From Haematobia irritans (Eukaryota; Arthropoda; Insecta; Diptera; Muscidae), in NCBI RefSeq assembly GCF_050003625.1, contig NC_134398.1, positions 94,449,674 to 94,513,673 on the forward strand: 64,000 nucleotides of DNA, written 5' to 3'. The notes below the pieces were generated by a model that saw only the letters and a program-made list of their open reading frames with translations, was not told the origin of the DNA and made no database searches. The stretch's first letter is position 1. Every line of letters starts with the position of its first letter. The position numbers and the translations under genes are program-made. Positions 1 through 11,477 of this stretch are shown in pieces.

Positions 1-1
1 A

Positions 2-364
2 GGATACTCCCCTGCTTTTCTCACACAGGGCCGCGAACCACGGCTCCCGAATGCTTTATATGATGAGGTCACAATTGGTACGGGAGCGAGAAATCGGACG
101 CCTACGGAACGTGCACAAGAATTAAAAGAGGTGTTTGGTATAGTTCGGCGATATATGGCCAGGGCCTCCGACAACCAGAAACGCTATTACAATCTCCGAC
201 GCTGGGAGTGGAAACCGAAGATCGGGGAACTGGTGTTATTAAGGCAGCATCACTTATCCAAAGCCATTGCAACGACGTGTTTCCACCTAAGCTGGAGTAG
301 TCAGTCGGGGGTCCAGGGTCGTTACAAACATTTGTTAATTTATGGGCCTTCCGTGAGAGAATGA
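2..364 (+). pseudogene. Ty3/gypsy-type integrase C-terminal fragment, truncated by window start
   Basis: Frame 2 is open from the window edge to 364 and reads like the end of a retroviral-type integrase. It has a segment with AFLTQGREPRLP, then a helical stretch with RRYMARASDNQKRYYNLRR, then GELVLLRQHHLSKA, the basic tail typical of insect Ty3/gypsy and related pol proteins. After LSKA (about 263) the expected continuation is lost, and unrelated-looking residues run to the stop. No LTR can be recognised downstream. This is a 3' pol remnant, not a gene. Confidence is good for the class and low for the exact family. Confidence 0.75.
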
Positions 365-564
365 AATGAAACACAAGCGGTTTTAAGGTACAATCAAGTA
401 AGGTCGATTTATTAAATAATAATTATATAAATGTTGTACAATGTAAGATTACGCCACAACTTCGCTGCCAGACTCGCCCCTAGTGCCGGTCGGTTCGTCC
501 TTTGGAGATCGTGATGGGATACTGGAAAGGGAAAAGTTCTCCTCCTGTACTACGACTGCTCACT

Positions 565-911
565 CACTGAGAGGTTGACTCCTCTTTTACCCCACTGGGA
601 GCTTAACTCCACCTTATGACACCACTGGGAGGTTAACTCCTCTTTTACCTCGCTGGGAGCTTAACTCCACCTTATGATACCACTGGGAGGTTAACTCCTC
701 TTTTACCCCACTGGGAGCTTAACCCCACCTTCCGACACCACTGGGAGGTTAACTCCTCTTTTACCCCACTGGGAGCTTAACTCCACTTAAATACCCTACT
801 GGGAGCTTAACTCCACCTTATGACACCACTGGGAGGTTAACTCGTCTTTTACCCCACTGGGAGCTTAACTCCACCTTCTGGCACCACTGGGAGGTTAACT
901 CCTCTTTTCCC
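565..911. repeat. Minisatellite, about 57-bp unit, about six copies
   Basis: The unit alternates two half-repeats, CACTGGGAGGTTAACTCCTC and CACTGGGAGCTTAACTCCAC, each followed by a pyrimidine-rich spacer. The full period is about 57 bp and one extra half-unit is present near 790-830. Units differ by a few substitutions. The array stops abruptly inside the intron part of the captured XRN1 fragment that follows. The stretch between the gypsy remnant and this array (365-564) holds nothing I recognise. Confidence 0.85.
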
Positions 912-933
912 CACTCCGTCACTCCACACTTAC

Positions 934-1006
934 GCATTGTTCCCAGGCCAATTCACTGAGACAAGGATATACCGTTCGCTTATGTAGCGGAAAAATTTCG
1001 CCCCAT
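934..1006 (-). pseudogene. XRN1/pacman exon 1 fragment captured in a transposon
   Basis: The minus strand carries an ATG at 1006-1004, a damaged start, and then codons for PCLSELAWEQC followed by a GTAAGT splice donor at 933. This matches the N-terminal exon of fly XRN1 (pacman), the 5'-3' exoribonuclease, where a closely similar PCLSELA segment sits just before the first catalytic acidic cluster. Small indels near the start and before PCLSEL break the frame. The donor site shows that genomic DNA rather than mRNA was copied. The copies at 58531 and 58886 carry the same exon with different mutations. Confidence 0.75.
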
Positions 1007-1206
1007 TTTTTGTTGTTGTTTTGTATTGATGTCTGCCTTAGGCATATATTTAACTTCAAATGACTTTTTGTTCTTTGTAATAAACAATTGTTGGCTGAAA
1101 ACAACACTACACATACACAAAATGTCAACTTAAGTCATCTGCCATTTTAGTTTGACATTATAATTATCATGGGGGGTACACACGTTTGCTCGTGACTTTA
1201 CCTTTA

Positions 1207-1570
1207 AGGCCGGTATGCACCTCTAGCGAAATTTTCGGTAGCAAAAATTTATTTAAGTCTACAACAAAAAAACAGGGCTGTGTACACAGATTTTAAACCA
1301 GCTAATCGCTTTTAAAAATTGTTAATATATGTTCCAAATATTCCTCAAATAAATTGTTTATTATTTACAGACCTTTTAAAACTTTTACGCACACAATGAT
1401 TGTAATAAATTAAATGTTTTCTGCCAAAATATGCTTTTGACAACCCTGTTATTTTCATTAGAGGTGCATACCAGCTTACGAAATTGAACGCTACCGAAAA
1501 TTTCGTTAGCATAAATAGCAATGCATTTCTTATAAGAATGAACTTTTTTGCTAGAGGTGCATACCGGCCT
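1207..1570. mobile_element. PIF/Harbinger-like MITE, copy A (364 bp)
   Basis: The ends are inverted repeats of about 26 bp beginning AGGCCGGTATGCACCTCTAG. The flanking 3-bp duplication is TTA (1204-1206 and 1571-1573). The same element occurs at 10132, 56076 and 61198. There is no coding capacity. The TNA-type 3-bp duplication is what PIF/Harbinger elements produce. Confidence 0.85.
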
Positions 1571-1587
1571 TTAATTAATATGCCTTG

Positions 1588-2767
1588 GCTACGGGTATGT
1601 GATAGTTAATACCATAATAATAGCGGATGTAAATGATTTGATAGAAAGTGGTATCAAAATTAGAAGGTAACGTGAACCAATCAATTAATAGCAAACGGTA
1701 ATGGCCACGTACCGCCTTTTTTTCTACCAGTGTAATACTTACGTGATCTAGACGGACGGACGGAAAGACATTAGACCGAAGAAAGGAATTCGTGAGGTCC
1801 TGACGAAATATTTGCGGATGCGAATGATCGAGCTCTCTATGAAAGAATTTGAACATTATTTGTTTATGAAATTAAATTGTTTTGATTAGATACTTATCTT
1901 TTATGAATTGTTTATTTTTATTGGAGAATAATTGTACATTCGTGCCTTTGTTAATTTGCTCCAAGTTCATGATTCCCATTTATGTGAAAGAGAGAAAAAG
2001 GATAATAAAAATATGTTTATAATGTTGTTTGAAAAGAAATAATATTGGTGTTACATTATTAAATATGGAAGGCTAAAGAAGTTATAAGGGAAAGGAAAAA
2101 AATGTGATTTAAAGGACAGGTGAGTAGCATTTTGGGTGTCCTGAATGGATGGGCCACGGGGACACCATGGTTGGGGAGGGTTAGGCCACGGCATGCTTTG
2201 GGAATCCGGCATGCCAGCAAACCAATATGAGTGAAGATTGTGTAAAAATTATCTTACGATTTTTGATACGTACCTGTGGTGCTTTGTGATGTCCATCAAA
2301 GGCTGGTCGTTTGTTTTTATTTATGTTTTTTTGTCAGTTGCCAGAAGACTGAGTTGCCAATGAACCGCGCCCCTCAGACTGAGCCAAAAGCCGGTAACAT
2401 CGTTCGGCAACCAGCGCACGGCAACTCGGTTCCTCACTCCAGATGGCAGTAGCCATAGGGCTGTGACAAAGATGCACTTTTTCTGATAGTTTGAAGGGGC
2501 TCTTATTGGCGTCGTTCTAAATTTATCTAAAAAGGCACCTAATAATTGCACTCATGCTATACTTTTTTGTAGTAACTTGGAGTGGTACAACTTCTCAATA
2601 GTGGCGACGCTTTTCCGACGAGTTTTGGATGTCGTATACGATTGTTTTCGACGTGGTGGGATTCGCAGAAGTGCCGTCAAATTCAAAAAATGTTGACAGG
2701 GACGAGTCTATGGTAGCGATGACGATGAAATGGAACTTTGAAATGGAGTAACTTCAGTTGTCTATAA
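1588..2767. other. Unassigned intergenic DNA
   Basis: I see no convincing gene, RNA or transposon end here. A GC-richer patch at 2130-2240 and another at 2340-2480 stand out from the AT-rich surroundings, but neither encodes a protein I recognise. Confidence 0.4.
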
Positions 2768-3049
2768 TTTTTTTCTTCCAATTGACCACGAAATTCGTAG
2801 CACAAGGAATTATTGAAAACCACGTGTTTTTTCGTTGCATTTCAGGTTAGCGTTTTGTCAAAGTTTTCTCCACTTATTTTCAACACATTTTCAAAAATTT
2901 TGTCAACATTTTGGCGATTTGAAAGTAATGCAAACAATTTGAAAATGTATTGAAAGTGAGTTGTCAAGTTGAATTTATGTTGAAAATGTTATTTACCTTC
3001 AAACTGAAAAGAGGTTGCTTTTAAAACCACTCATCCTGTGTTTATTGGG
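2768..3049 (-). mobile_element. Truncated copy of the CCCAATAAACACA transposon family
   Basis: Diverged terminal portion ending TGTGTTTATTGGG at 3049 and running head-to-head with the fuller copy that starts at 3073. It matches the left end of that copy in reverse orientation, including the TTGACCACGAA and TTTTCGTTGCATTT segments, with more divergence than other copies, so it is probably an older insertion. Confidence 0.7.
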
Positions 3050-3072
3050 TACATTCAAAAAAATTGTTGTAG

Positions 3073-4499
3073 CCCAATAAACACAGGATGAGCGTTTTTC
3101 AAATGCAACAACTTTTCAGTTTGAGGGTAAATATAATTTTCAACATAAATTCAACTTGACTTGAAACAGCTCATATTCAATACATCTTCAAATTGTTTGC
3201 GAATTACTTCCAATTTGCCAAAATGTTGACGAAATCTTTGAAAAGGTGTTGAAGATAATATGAGAAAACTTTGACAAAACACTACCCTAAAATGCAACGA
3301 AAAAACCATGTGGTTTCCAATACCTATTTGTGCAACGAAGTTCGTGGTCAATTGCAAGAAATAAAAAAATGGAAAATTTTAGACAAATAACCAAATAGTT
3401 TATAAAAATAGGTAAGTGAAAATAAAACTTTAAGGAAGTCACTAAATATATATCTCTTTGCAGAAAACTAAAATTATGGATTCTACGTTCTTGAAAACAT
3501 TAAAAAGCTGACCGATGAAAAAATGGTGGACAATTAACTGGAACTGCTTCAAATAGTTTATAATAATTGGTACGTCAATATGAAAAATTAAATCAACACT
3601 TTGGAGAAGTCACTAAACTTAAATCTCTTTGCCGAAAACTAAAATCTTTAGATACTACATTCTTGCAAACAATAAGAAGCTGACCAATGAAAAATGAGTG
3701 GCTTATCGACAAGAAAAAGTTTCCAGAAACATTACAAGTGCAACCAATTAAAATTGTTAAAACAACAAATTGTTGAAATCAACAACTTCTGGATGAAAAT
3801 GTGCATCACATCGTCAGTTTAATTCATATGCTATTATCAGTTTAAAGTGGATATTTTGTGAATTCCTTCTGCTGGAAATCAATTCTAACACGCGGTCCAG
3901 TACGTTCCTAATTTCAAATTGCCCGCATGTTAATAAATTTTAATTCTGTTTTATGACACCAAAAGGAAGGAAATCGAATTACCAATGCAAAAGTGTTTAC
4001 TAATAATGTTTAAGATATTTAAAGTTTTGTTGTTTGTTTTTGGTTCTTATTTGTTGATATGTTTAATAAGATTATTATTTATCAATTGGCATTGTAGTGT
4101 ATTATGTATTGTAGTGTATTATTATATATTTTATTTTGATGAAAATGAATAAATTATACAAAATTCATAGAATTTTGGCTTTGACTTTCAATTTGAAGTG
4201 GGGATATCATTCATACAAATTTAGGTTGAAAAGTATTTGCAACGATGTTAATTTTGAATTTGACTCGCATCGAAAATTGTTTGACAAATCATTGAGTAGC
4301 GATGCATTTCAATTTGAGGATAACACTTGAGATATTATTGCTAATGTGTTGAATTTCACTGTTGAGGGTAATGTCTGTTTTTTGTTGAGAACGCGATTTT
4401 CTCAACAATTTCTCAACTTGAATATTACCCTAATCCTTTGAAAAAATGTTTGAAAAATTGTTGAAATTTAGCATTTTTCAAACGTTTGTGTTTATTGGG
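3073..4499 (+). mobile_element. Non-autonomous DNA transposon, CCCAATAAACACA ends, copy 1 (1427 bp)
   Basis: It starts CCCAATAAACACAGGATGAG and ends AAACGTTTGTGTTTATTGGG. The outer 13 bp are perfect inverted repeats, with weaker similarity inward. The flanks show a 2-bp duplication, AG (3071-3072 and 4500-4501). The interior is AT-rich with no usable reading frame. Other copies lie at 32497 (mirrored at 47401), 49836 and 61061. The right end is 127 bp upstream of the Art8-like start codon. Confidence 0.85.
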
Positions 4500-4626
4500 A
4501 GGGTATAAAAATATTAAGGGGGAAGGTCCCAAAAAATATTGGGCAACTCTGGTTGTTTGACATGCACGTGAAGTTAGTGAGTGATAGTTCAGAAAAAGTA
4601 AATAAACAACATTTAAATTAATCGCT

Positions 4627-6234
4627 ATGAATCCGCAGGAAAATGAAAACTATTTTGCTGAGTACGACAATCTTGAGGTTTTAATAGTTTTTAAAGCATG
4701 AAGCAATTGATTCTAAATGATTTTATAACACAGGTACATGAAATCATGCTGCGCGACAAACCAAGGATTGAGGCATATAAGAATGCTATAATGCAAAATG
4801 AGAATCTTTTCAAAAACAAAGTGGTAATGGATGTGGGAGCTGGGAGTGGAATACTGTCAGCCTTTTGTGCGAAAGCTGGAGCAAAGCTTGTATACGCTTT
4901 GGAAGCATCGAAATTGGCTCTAATTGCTTTGGAAGTCATAGAAGAGAACAACTTGGGTTCGATTGTTAAGGTATAATTTATCTCAATAGCAATTTCAAAT
5001 CCGGCTACTATTTTGACCGCAACTAAAGAAATTCATCACGGGTTCAAATTTTATTAATCTCAAATTAAAATAATTAACTCCATAATGACATATCAAGAAA
5101 AATGTACAAACCAACCTTCCTTAATAATTTACCTTTCGAAATATGGGACACAATGGCTAAAACTGCCATTAACAATTGTATTCGCTATGAATCATTCACA
5201 TACAGAGAATTGGAAACATGCGGTCGCTTATATTTTGTACTCCCCTTATGAAGCGTTAAGTTTATTACGATAATATAGCAAACGTCTCATGAACATTGAC
5301 GGTTTTGAGAGTTTCGCGTATAAATAACCCTAATCTATACACATAGATTGACGCTGATCGAGCAGGTACACCAGAATAAGGATACTAATTTTACAATGAT
5401 TGTTTTTTTATTATTAGTTGGAATAGTGATCAATGTTCTTATATAATATGATCATTAATTATATTTTTTTAGGTTATCCATTGTAATGTGGAAGAGTTTC
5501 AGTTACCAGTATCTGCGGAAAAAGTTGACATAATTGTTTCCGAATGGATGGGATTTTATTTGCTTCACGAAGGGATGATGGATTCAATAATATTTGCCAG
5601 AGACAATTTTTTGAAACCGAATGGTCATTTGTTTCCCAATGAGGCTACTATATATATCGCTCCATGTGCTGTTCCAACACATTTTGATGATTGGGATGAT
5701 GTTGATGGCGTAAAACTTTCACGATTTGGCAGATCACTACGGCAGCAAAAATCTAATAAGCCAGAAATTATTTCAGTGTCACCAAAAGACTTGTTACATC
5801 CAGGAGTTGCAATGTTCTGGATGAGTTTACATGATATATGTAAGGAGGAACTTGATGTCATTGTTTTTAAAGATGTGGTCCCTATTCAACGATCGGGAAA
5901 ACATCAAGGATTTTGCATTTGGTTTGACTGTAGGTTTCCTGGGGAAAATTACAATAATGCAGTGGTTTTGTCTACCTCCCCATCAAAACCTATTACGCAT
6001 TGGAAACAATGCGTTGTGGCACTTCCTGACACAGCTTGTGAAGATTTGGATGAAAAATCTCCAATAGCGTTCAAAATATCAATGATTCGTCGTAGAGATG
6101 ATAGACGAAAATATGTATTGGAAGTGGAAATATTTGATCCTAATGTGGAGGAACATCCTGTGCCATGCGAATGCCATTTAACAAAGTGCATATTGCTAAA
6201 AACCCATCTTCATAATATGAATGTTTCGTTGTAG
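4627..6234 (+). CDS. Art8: Protein arginine N-methyltransferase, type I (Art8-like), three exons
   Basis: Spliced exons at 4627-4677, 4734-4970 and 5473-6234 give 349 residues; both introns (56 and 502 bp) are GT-AG and phase 0. The enzyme transfers methyl groups from S-adenosylmethionine to arginines of nuclear or cytoplasmic proteins. All family hallmarks are visible: YFAEY near residue 9, SAM motif I VMDVGAGSGIL (about 48-58), the double-E loop SEWMGFYLLHEG with glutamates about 120 and 129, and the THW loop (about 271-273). Length and sequence resemble Drosophila Art8, and no disabling change is seen. The start is the only ATG that places YFAEY in frame through the first splice. Assignment to Art8 rather than another fly PRMT rests on recalled similarity, notably EEHPVPC near the C terminus. 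Confidence 0.9.
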
Positions 6235-6414
6235 ACTAGAACGTTTGGTAAATTATTTATGACTTGGTAACTACAGACACATTATTTTTGTAGAAAATAC
6301 AAATGAAAGAAAATCACGTATGATGTTTAGTAAAACTTATCGTTATACTTGTTACAATAGGTTTTCAAATATCTCTCAATCGAAAAAAGTTTTCTAAGAA
6401 GTTTTTAGCATTTA

Positions 6415-6433
6415 AATAAAACTTTTTAATAAA
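6415..6433 (+). promoter_or_regulatory. Polyadenylation signals of the Art8-like gene
   Basis: Two AATAAA hexamers, 6415-6420 and 6428-6433, lie about 180-200 bp after the stop codon and are followed by a GT-rich stretch, the usual arrangement of a 3' end processing site. Confidence 0.65.
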
Positions 6434-6580
6434 TTTGTTGTGTGTTTCAATTGCAAGAAGTTATCTTCGAGGCAAAGGTGACACACGGAATTTCTTATTT
6501 TGTGTCGGTCGCTAAGAACTCGCCATAACTTATTAGTAAAGAAAACACCGCTGGATTTTTCTTTGTTACTTGATCAGCCG

Positions 6581-7116
6581 TTCGCATGCCCGCCTTGCAT
6601 ACCCAAGGTCGTGGGTTCGATTCCATCTTCGACCGAACACCAAAAAGTTTTTCAGAGGTGGATTACCCCACTCAGTAATGCTGGTGACATTTCTGAGTGT
6701 TTCAAGGCTTCTCTAAGTGGTTTCACAGCAATGTGGAAAGGCGTTCCGACTCGGCTCTAAAAAGAAGGTCCCTTGTCATTGAGCTTAACATGGAATCGGG
6801 CAGCACTCAGCGATAAGATAGAAGTTCACCACTGTGATAGCACAATGAACTGAATAGTCTAATGGCGATTTCGATTGGGAAAAAGGTGCAACATTCTCGA
6901 AATTGATTGCTAAATATAAAGGATACTGTCATAGATTTTGGATCCTGCATCCCTCACATTATTATGAATTAACAATAACTTTGAAATGACACTATAATTT
7001 GGTCGAAAATGCAATGAGGGAAAATGTAGTATAACACTAAGGCAACATATTTTTTGCGAAACGAAAACGCCCTAAGTGAGCCTGACACATCGGGCTGCCA
7101 CCAAACCTAACATAAC
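6581..7116 (+). mobile_element. tRNA-derived SINE, 5'-truncated, split by a nested element
   Basis: The left part holds GGTCGTGGGTTCGATTCC, a tRNA B-box, and the right part ends with CCTAAGTGAGCCTGACACATCGGGCTGCC and an AACCTAACATAAC tail. The two parts (6581-6861 and 7073-7116) are joined by a 211-bp insertion. A 12-bp target duplication CTTGATCAGCCG (6569-6580 and 7117-7128) brackets the whole. The A-box half present in the 63.3-kb copy is missing, a 5' truncation typical of target-primed insertion. Confidence 0.85.
6862..7072. mobile_element. Small MITE inserted in the SINE
   Basis: The ends are imperfect inverted repeats (GGCGATTTCG against GGCGTTTTCG), flanked by CTA or TA on both sides. 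Removing the insert restores the SINE sequence GTCTAAGTGAGCC exactly. No coding potential. The family is not determined. Confidence 0.6.
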
Positions 7117-7128
7117 CTTGATCAGCCG

Positions 7129-7730
7129 ATACACTTTGAGGAAAAATGAGCTTTCGTATAAAAAGGAGCATACTAGCCACACGATAATGGAGGCTAATCA
7201 CGGCATTCGATATCGAATTCATAATCGTGTCGAAAAAATTGTCCACACTATTAAAAGTTTGGATCATGACATTCTATCGAAATTTGATGCAATTTCTCTA
7301 GCATTGCCAACAGCAAAAAACGAGTAGAACAAAATGAAATAACAAAATTAAGTTAGCGGCACAAAATAGAATGTAGAAAAATCATACGTTTTTGAAGGTT
7401 CCCAACAAAAACTCTCATTACCCGGTTATCTTGTAGGTAAGCCGTTTTAAAAAATAATAACCACTTATTAATTGGCATCGCTCCGGATTACATTTACATA
7501 CGCATGACCTAGGAGGAAAGTACTTCTCCCCAGGCATACTTTCGGCCATGAAATAAGTAGTGGTTTTAAAGCATATACTAACCTAATATGTAATCACTTA
7601 TTCGTAGATAAACTAAAGCTTGTAAAATATCCACTTATTGTCTCAGGCAACCAAATCACTAAAATATTGATTTCTATCGCCGATTACAATGGATCAAAAT
7701 ATGGCGAGTAATGCTGTAATAGGAGCACTG
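7129..7730. other. Unassigned intergenic DNA
   Basis: No gene or repeat structure recognised. A frame at 7076-7327 lacks any family motif and overlaps the SINE tail, so it is not called. Confidence 0.35.
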
Positions 7731-7800
7731 CACCCAGAAAAAAGTGTCTTCGAAACTAAAGGAAAAAATATTCATCAATTTAGATTAGCCATTTTATTTG
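7731..7800 (+). mobile_element. End fragment of the CACCCAGAAAAAAGTG element
   Basis: Begins CACCCAGAAAAAAGTG and continues TCTTCGAAACTAAAGG, matching the left end of the complete elements at 22925 and 36743 with scattered differences. Similarity fades after about 70 bp. From there to 8455 I see no identifiable feature apart from a short inverted pair near 7965-8000. Confidence 0.55.
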
Positions 7801-8452
7801 CAATAAGTTAAGTTACACTAGTTTACACTGAAAATGTACACTTGATGAGACTCGACTTTTCTTATGTATTTTGATCTGCTGAATTCGAAAAAAAATGTTT
7901 AAAAATTTTCTATGGAACAGTTTTTGAGATATCCTATTTTTTCTCTCTAAACAAATTATATCTCGACCAACAACGATATAATCTCCGATTATATCGTTGT
8001 TGGTACTTAAATGAAAGGTATTAAGATGACGAATAATCGTGTATAATTGGATCTGTGATAAGTTAAGTGGCCAAATTTTCAAAAAATGTACAAAGGACCT
8101 TTTCCGCCAGAAAAGTATAAACCATTGAAAAAACGTCTGGAAGAGAAGTTCATGATCCTATAGATGATACTCTAACGTAAGTAATAAGGTCAACTAGAAG
8201 AAAAAGGTGTAACTATATGTCAAGTTTATACAGTCCTAGTTAGTTTTTATTAATTTTTTTCATCTTTAAATAAATAATTCATGGAAAATTTAATGAGATA
8301 ACAACCCGCGAAGCTAATGCTTGTATGCAGGTATACTATATACAAAATACATATACATATGTTTATGAGTTTTTTATGTTGTTAGCAATAACTAAGTTAT
8401 CATTTAAAATTTAATTCATATTTGCAAATCTAAGTTTTGAAAAGTAAATATA

Positions 8453-9093
<641 letters not shown>

Positions 9094-10131
9094 TATATCC
9101 TTTCTTCATTGCGATGATATAAGTTTATCCTTTATGATCTTTCTTCGCCTGTACTTATTATGTACACTGATAACATCGAGTGGCATAGTATTATATATGT
9201 TCGGAAGTTGTACGTTTAACGAACATTTTCCATATTTATGATTGTGTTTTGGTACTGAGAATCTTCCCTCTTCTCGTCTTCTTGTCCGATATGTATGATT
9301 TAAGGGTTTCAATATTGGGTCTTCTGGGAATTCATTTAGAATTGTGTATTTATATATGTTTTTTACTTCAGCAGTTTATACTGCTTCGCGAATCCCTGTA
9401 CGTTTTGTGATAAGGCTGGATTTTGTTGCGTTTCACTCTGATTGTTTATTTTTTTAAGTTTATTTTTCATTAATATTTTGATTAATCTGTTTTGTGTTTG
9501 CTGTAATAATTTGCAGTAGGATGTCGATCCAAAAGCTGTAATTCCGTGTCGTATTTGTGATTCTGCAAGTGCGTAGTACGCTTGAATCGTTACTTCAATT
9601 GGTGCACAGTTATTAAGATGGAAGAAGAAATATGATGCCTTTCTCAATTTCTTGTTGAGGTCGAAAATATGCTTCTTCCAATTGAAATATGTATCCACCT
9701 TTACACCAAGATATATTATCTCATCAACGAATTCGATGTACTTTTCGCAGTTATCACTTCTTGATATTGGACTTTTATGTAGACATTCGGTATTGTGAAA
9801 TTTTATATTGATTTGTGTAGGTTTAAAGCTCGGCAATCTAATGTGCATTATTTTTGTTTTATCTGCGTTTATAATTAAGCCGTTATCGTGGCACCACCTT
9901 GATATTACGTTAAGTTCATCTTGCATGGTTTGTTGTGCTATTTCCAGATTTGTGTGAGATACCACAATTGCAGTATCATCAGCATATGCGAATGTTTTGG
10001 TTTTTTTTTTTTAAATAGATGTAAGTTCATTTGCATACATCAGATACAATACTGGCCCAAGTTTAGAAACTTGGGGTACACCATAGATAAGATTATTTCA
10101 TTGCTCATATTTCCATCTATTTTAACTCTAA

Positions 10132-10495
10132 AGGCCGGTATGCACCTCTAGCGAAATTTTCGGTAGCAAAAATTTATTTAAGTCTACAACAAAAAAACAG
10201 GGCTGTGTACACAAATTTTAAACCAGCTAATCGCTTTTAAAAATTGTTAATATATGTTCCAAATATTCCTCAAATAAATTGTTTATTATTTACAGACCTT
10301 TTAAAACTTTTACGCACACAATGATTGTAATAAATTAAATGTTTGCTGCCAAAATATGCTTTTGACAACCCTGTTATTTTCATTAGAGGTGCGTACCAGC
10401 TTACAAAATTGAACGCTACCGAAAATTTCGTTAGCATAAATAGCAATGCATTTCTTATGGGAATGAAATTTTTCGCTAGAGGTGCATACCGGCCT
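10132..10495. mobile_element. PIF/Harbinger-like MITE, copy B (364 bp)
   Basis: Same ends as copy A. Target duplication TAA (10129-10131 and 10496-10498). Inserted in the LINE between the codons for RTF and RVKIDG, which shows it is younger than the LINE. Confidence 0.85.
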
Positions 10496-10507
10496 TAAAG
10501 GTCCTGC

Positions 10508-11477
10508 ACCCTCACAAAAAATCGCTTCTGTAACATATACTCCCAAACATATTTTGCTTCAAGCATATACATTTTTGGGTATTGCCCAAACATTTATATG
10601 TTTGATCTCTTCCAATATATAATATGTTTGAAAGCATATTGGTCTAAACAATATATGTTTGGGTAGTGTAAGTTCCAAACATTTTGTATTTTTGCATCCA
10701 AATTCAATAATGTTGTCTTCCAAAAAACAATATGTTATTATGTGAACATATAATATGTTTGGAAGCATTTTGCACCCAAAAATATTATATGCTTAAAAAA
10801 AATTCTCCCAAACAATATTGTGCTCAAAATTTTATTTATTTATGTATATATTTACAACCATAATGAATTATGAAAATAAACAGGTAATATAGGTCCTAAC
10901 AACATAGGTTTTCGACCTGAATGCTCAAAATTTTGTTTCTGCCTAATTGTATATTCCCTCACATCTTTCTCACTTCCACGAGATTTTTTAGTTCTTAGCA
11001 CATTTTTCTGTAATACAAACATTGTAGAAGAAATTATTCAATTTTATGATTTTTTAATTTTACCTTTTGCCGGACGGGAATTCGAACAGCGGACCACACA
11101 GTTTGTAAGGATCAAAGAAGTAGCTGATCAATTGCCCAAGGGAAAATAAAATGTTAATTTTGTAATAACAAGCAACAACCACCAACTTAATTCAATATCG
11201 CTACCTGTTAAATAGCGCTCCAAGCTACTAAACACATATATGTTTATAGGCTATTTCTAAATTAATATATGTTTGCATCCAAGCATATTATATTTACAAA
11301 CATTTTATGTCCCAAACATAATATGTTCTAACATATTAACATATATGTCCCAAACATGTTATGCTAGTTTATGAACATTATATGCTTGCACTCAAAAATA
11401 TTGTGTTTAAAAATTTGTGTTCCAAACATATAATGTTTATAGCCAAACATATGAAAAACAGTCTTTTTCATCCGTGT
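10508..11477. mobile_element. AT-rich 970-bp element with iterated TATGTTTGG motifs
   Basis: It starts ACCCTCACAAAAAATCGC and ends GTCTTTTTCATCCGTGT. The ends are weak inverted repeats and a GC dinucleotide is repeated on both sides (10506-10507 and 11478-11479). Both outer thirds are packed with CCAAACATATAATGTTTG-like repeats in both orientations, able to fold back. The centre (about 10830-11200) is less repetitive and holds a B-box-like GTTCGAATTCC on the minus strand. It interrupts the LINE RT. Family unknown. Confidence 0.65.

Larger units (their letters stand above)
912..1587 (-). mobile_element. Partial copy of the gene-capturing (Pack-MULE-like) element, interrupted by a MITE
   Basis: Read on the minus strand, this has the same terminal sequence as the 56-61 kb element (CAAGGCATATTAATTAAAGG, then GTAAAGTCACGAGCAAACG), followed by the same internal block and the XRN1 exon 1 fragment. 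It ends where the minisatellite begins. The terminal repeat is split by a 364-bp MITE at 1207-1570. Only one transposon end is present, so no target duplication can be checked. Confidence 0.8.

Noticed and set aside
545..911. CRISPR-like spaced repeats
   Set aside because: The 57-bp array has no unique spacers, and the DNA is eukaryotic; it is a minisatellite.
4136..4330. 64-codon frame repeated at 52686
   Set aside because: Lies inside the non-autonomous CCCAATAAACACA element; no domain, and other copies are broken.
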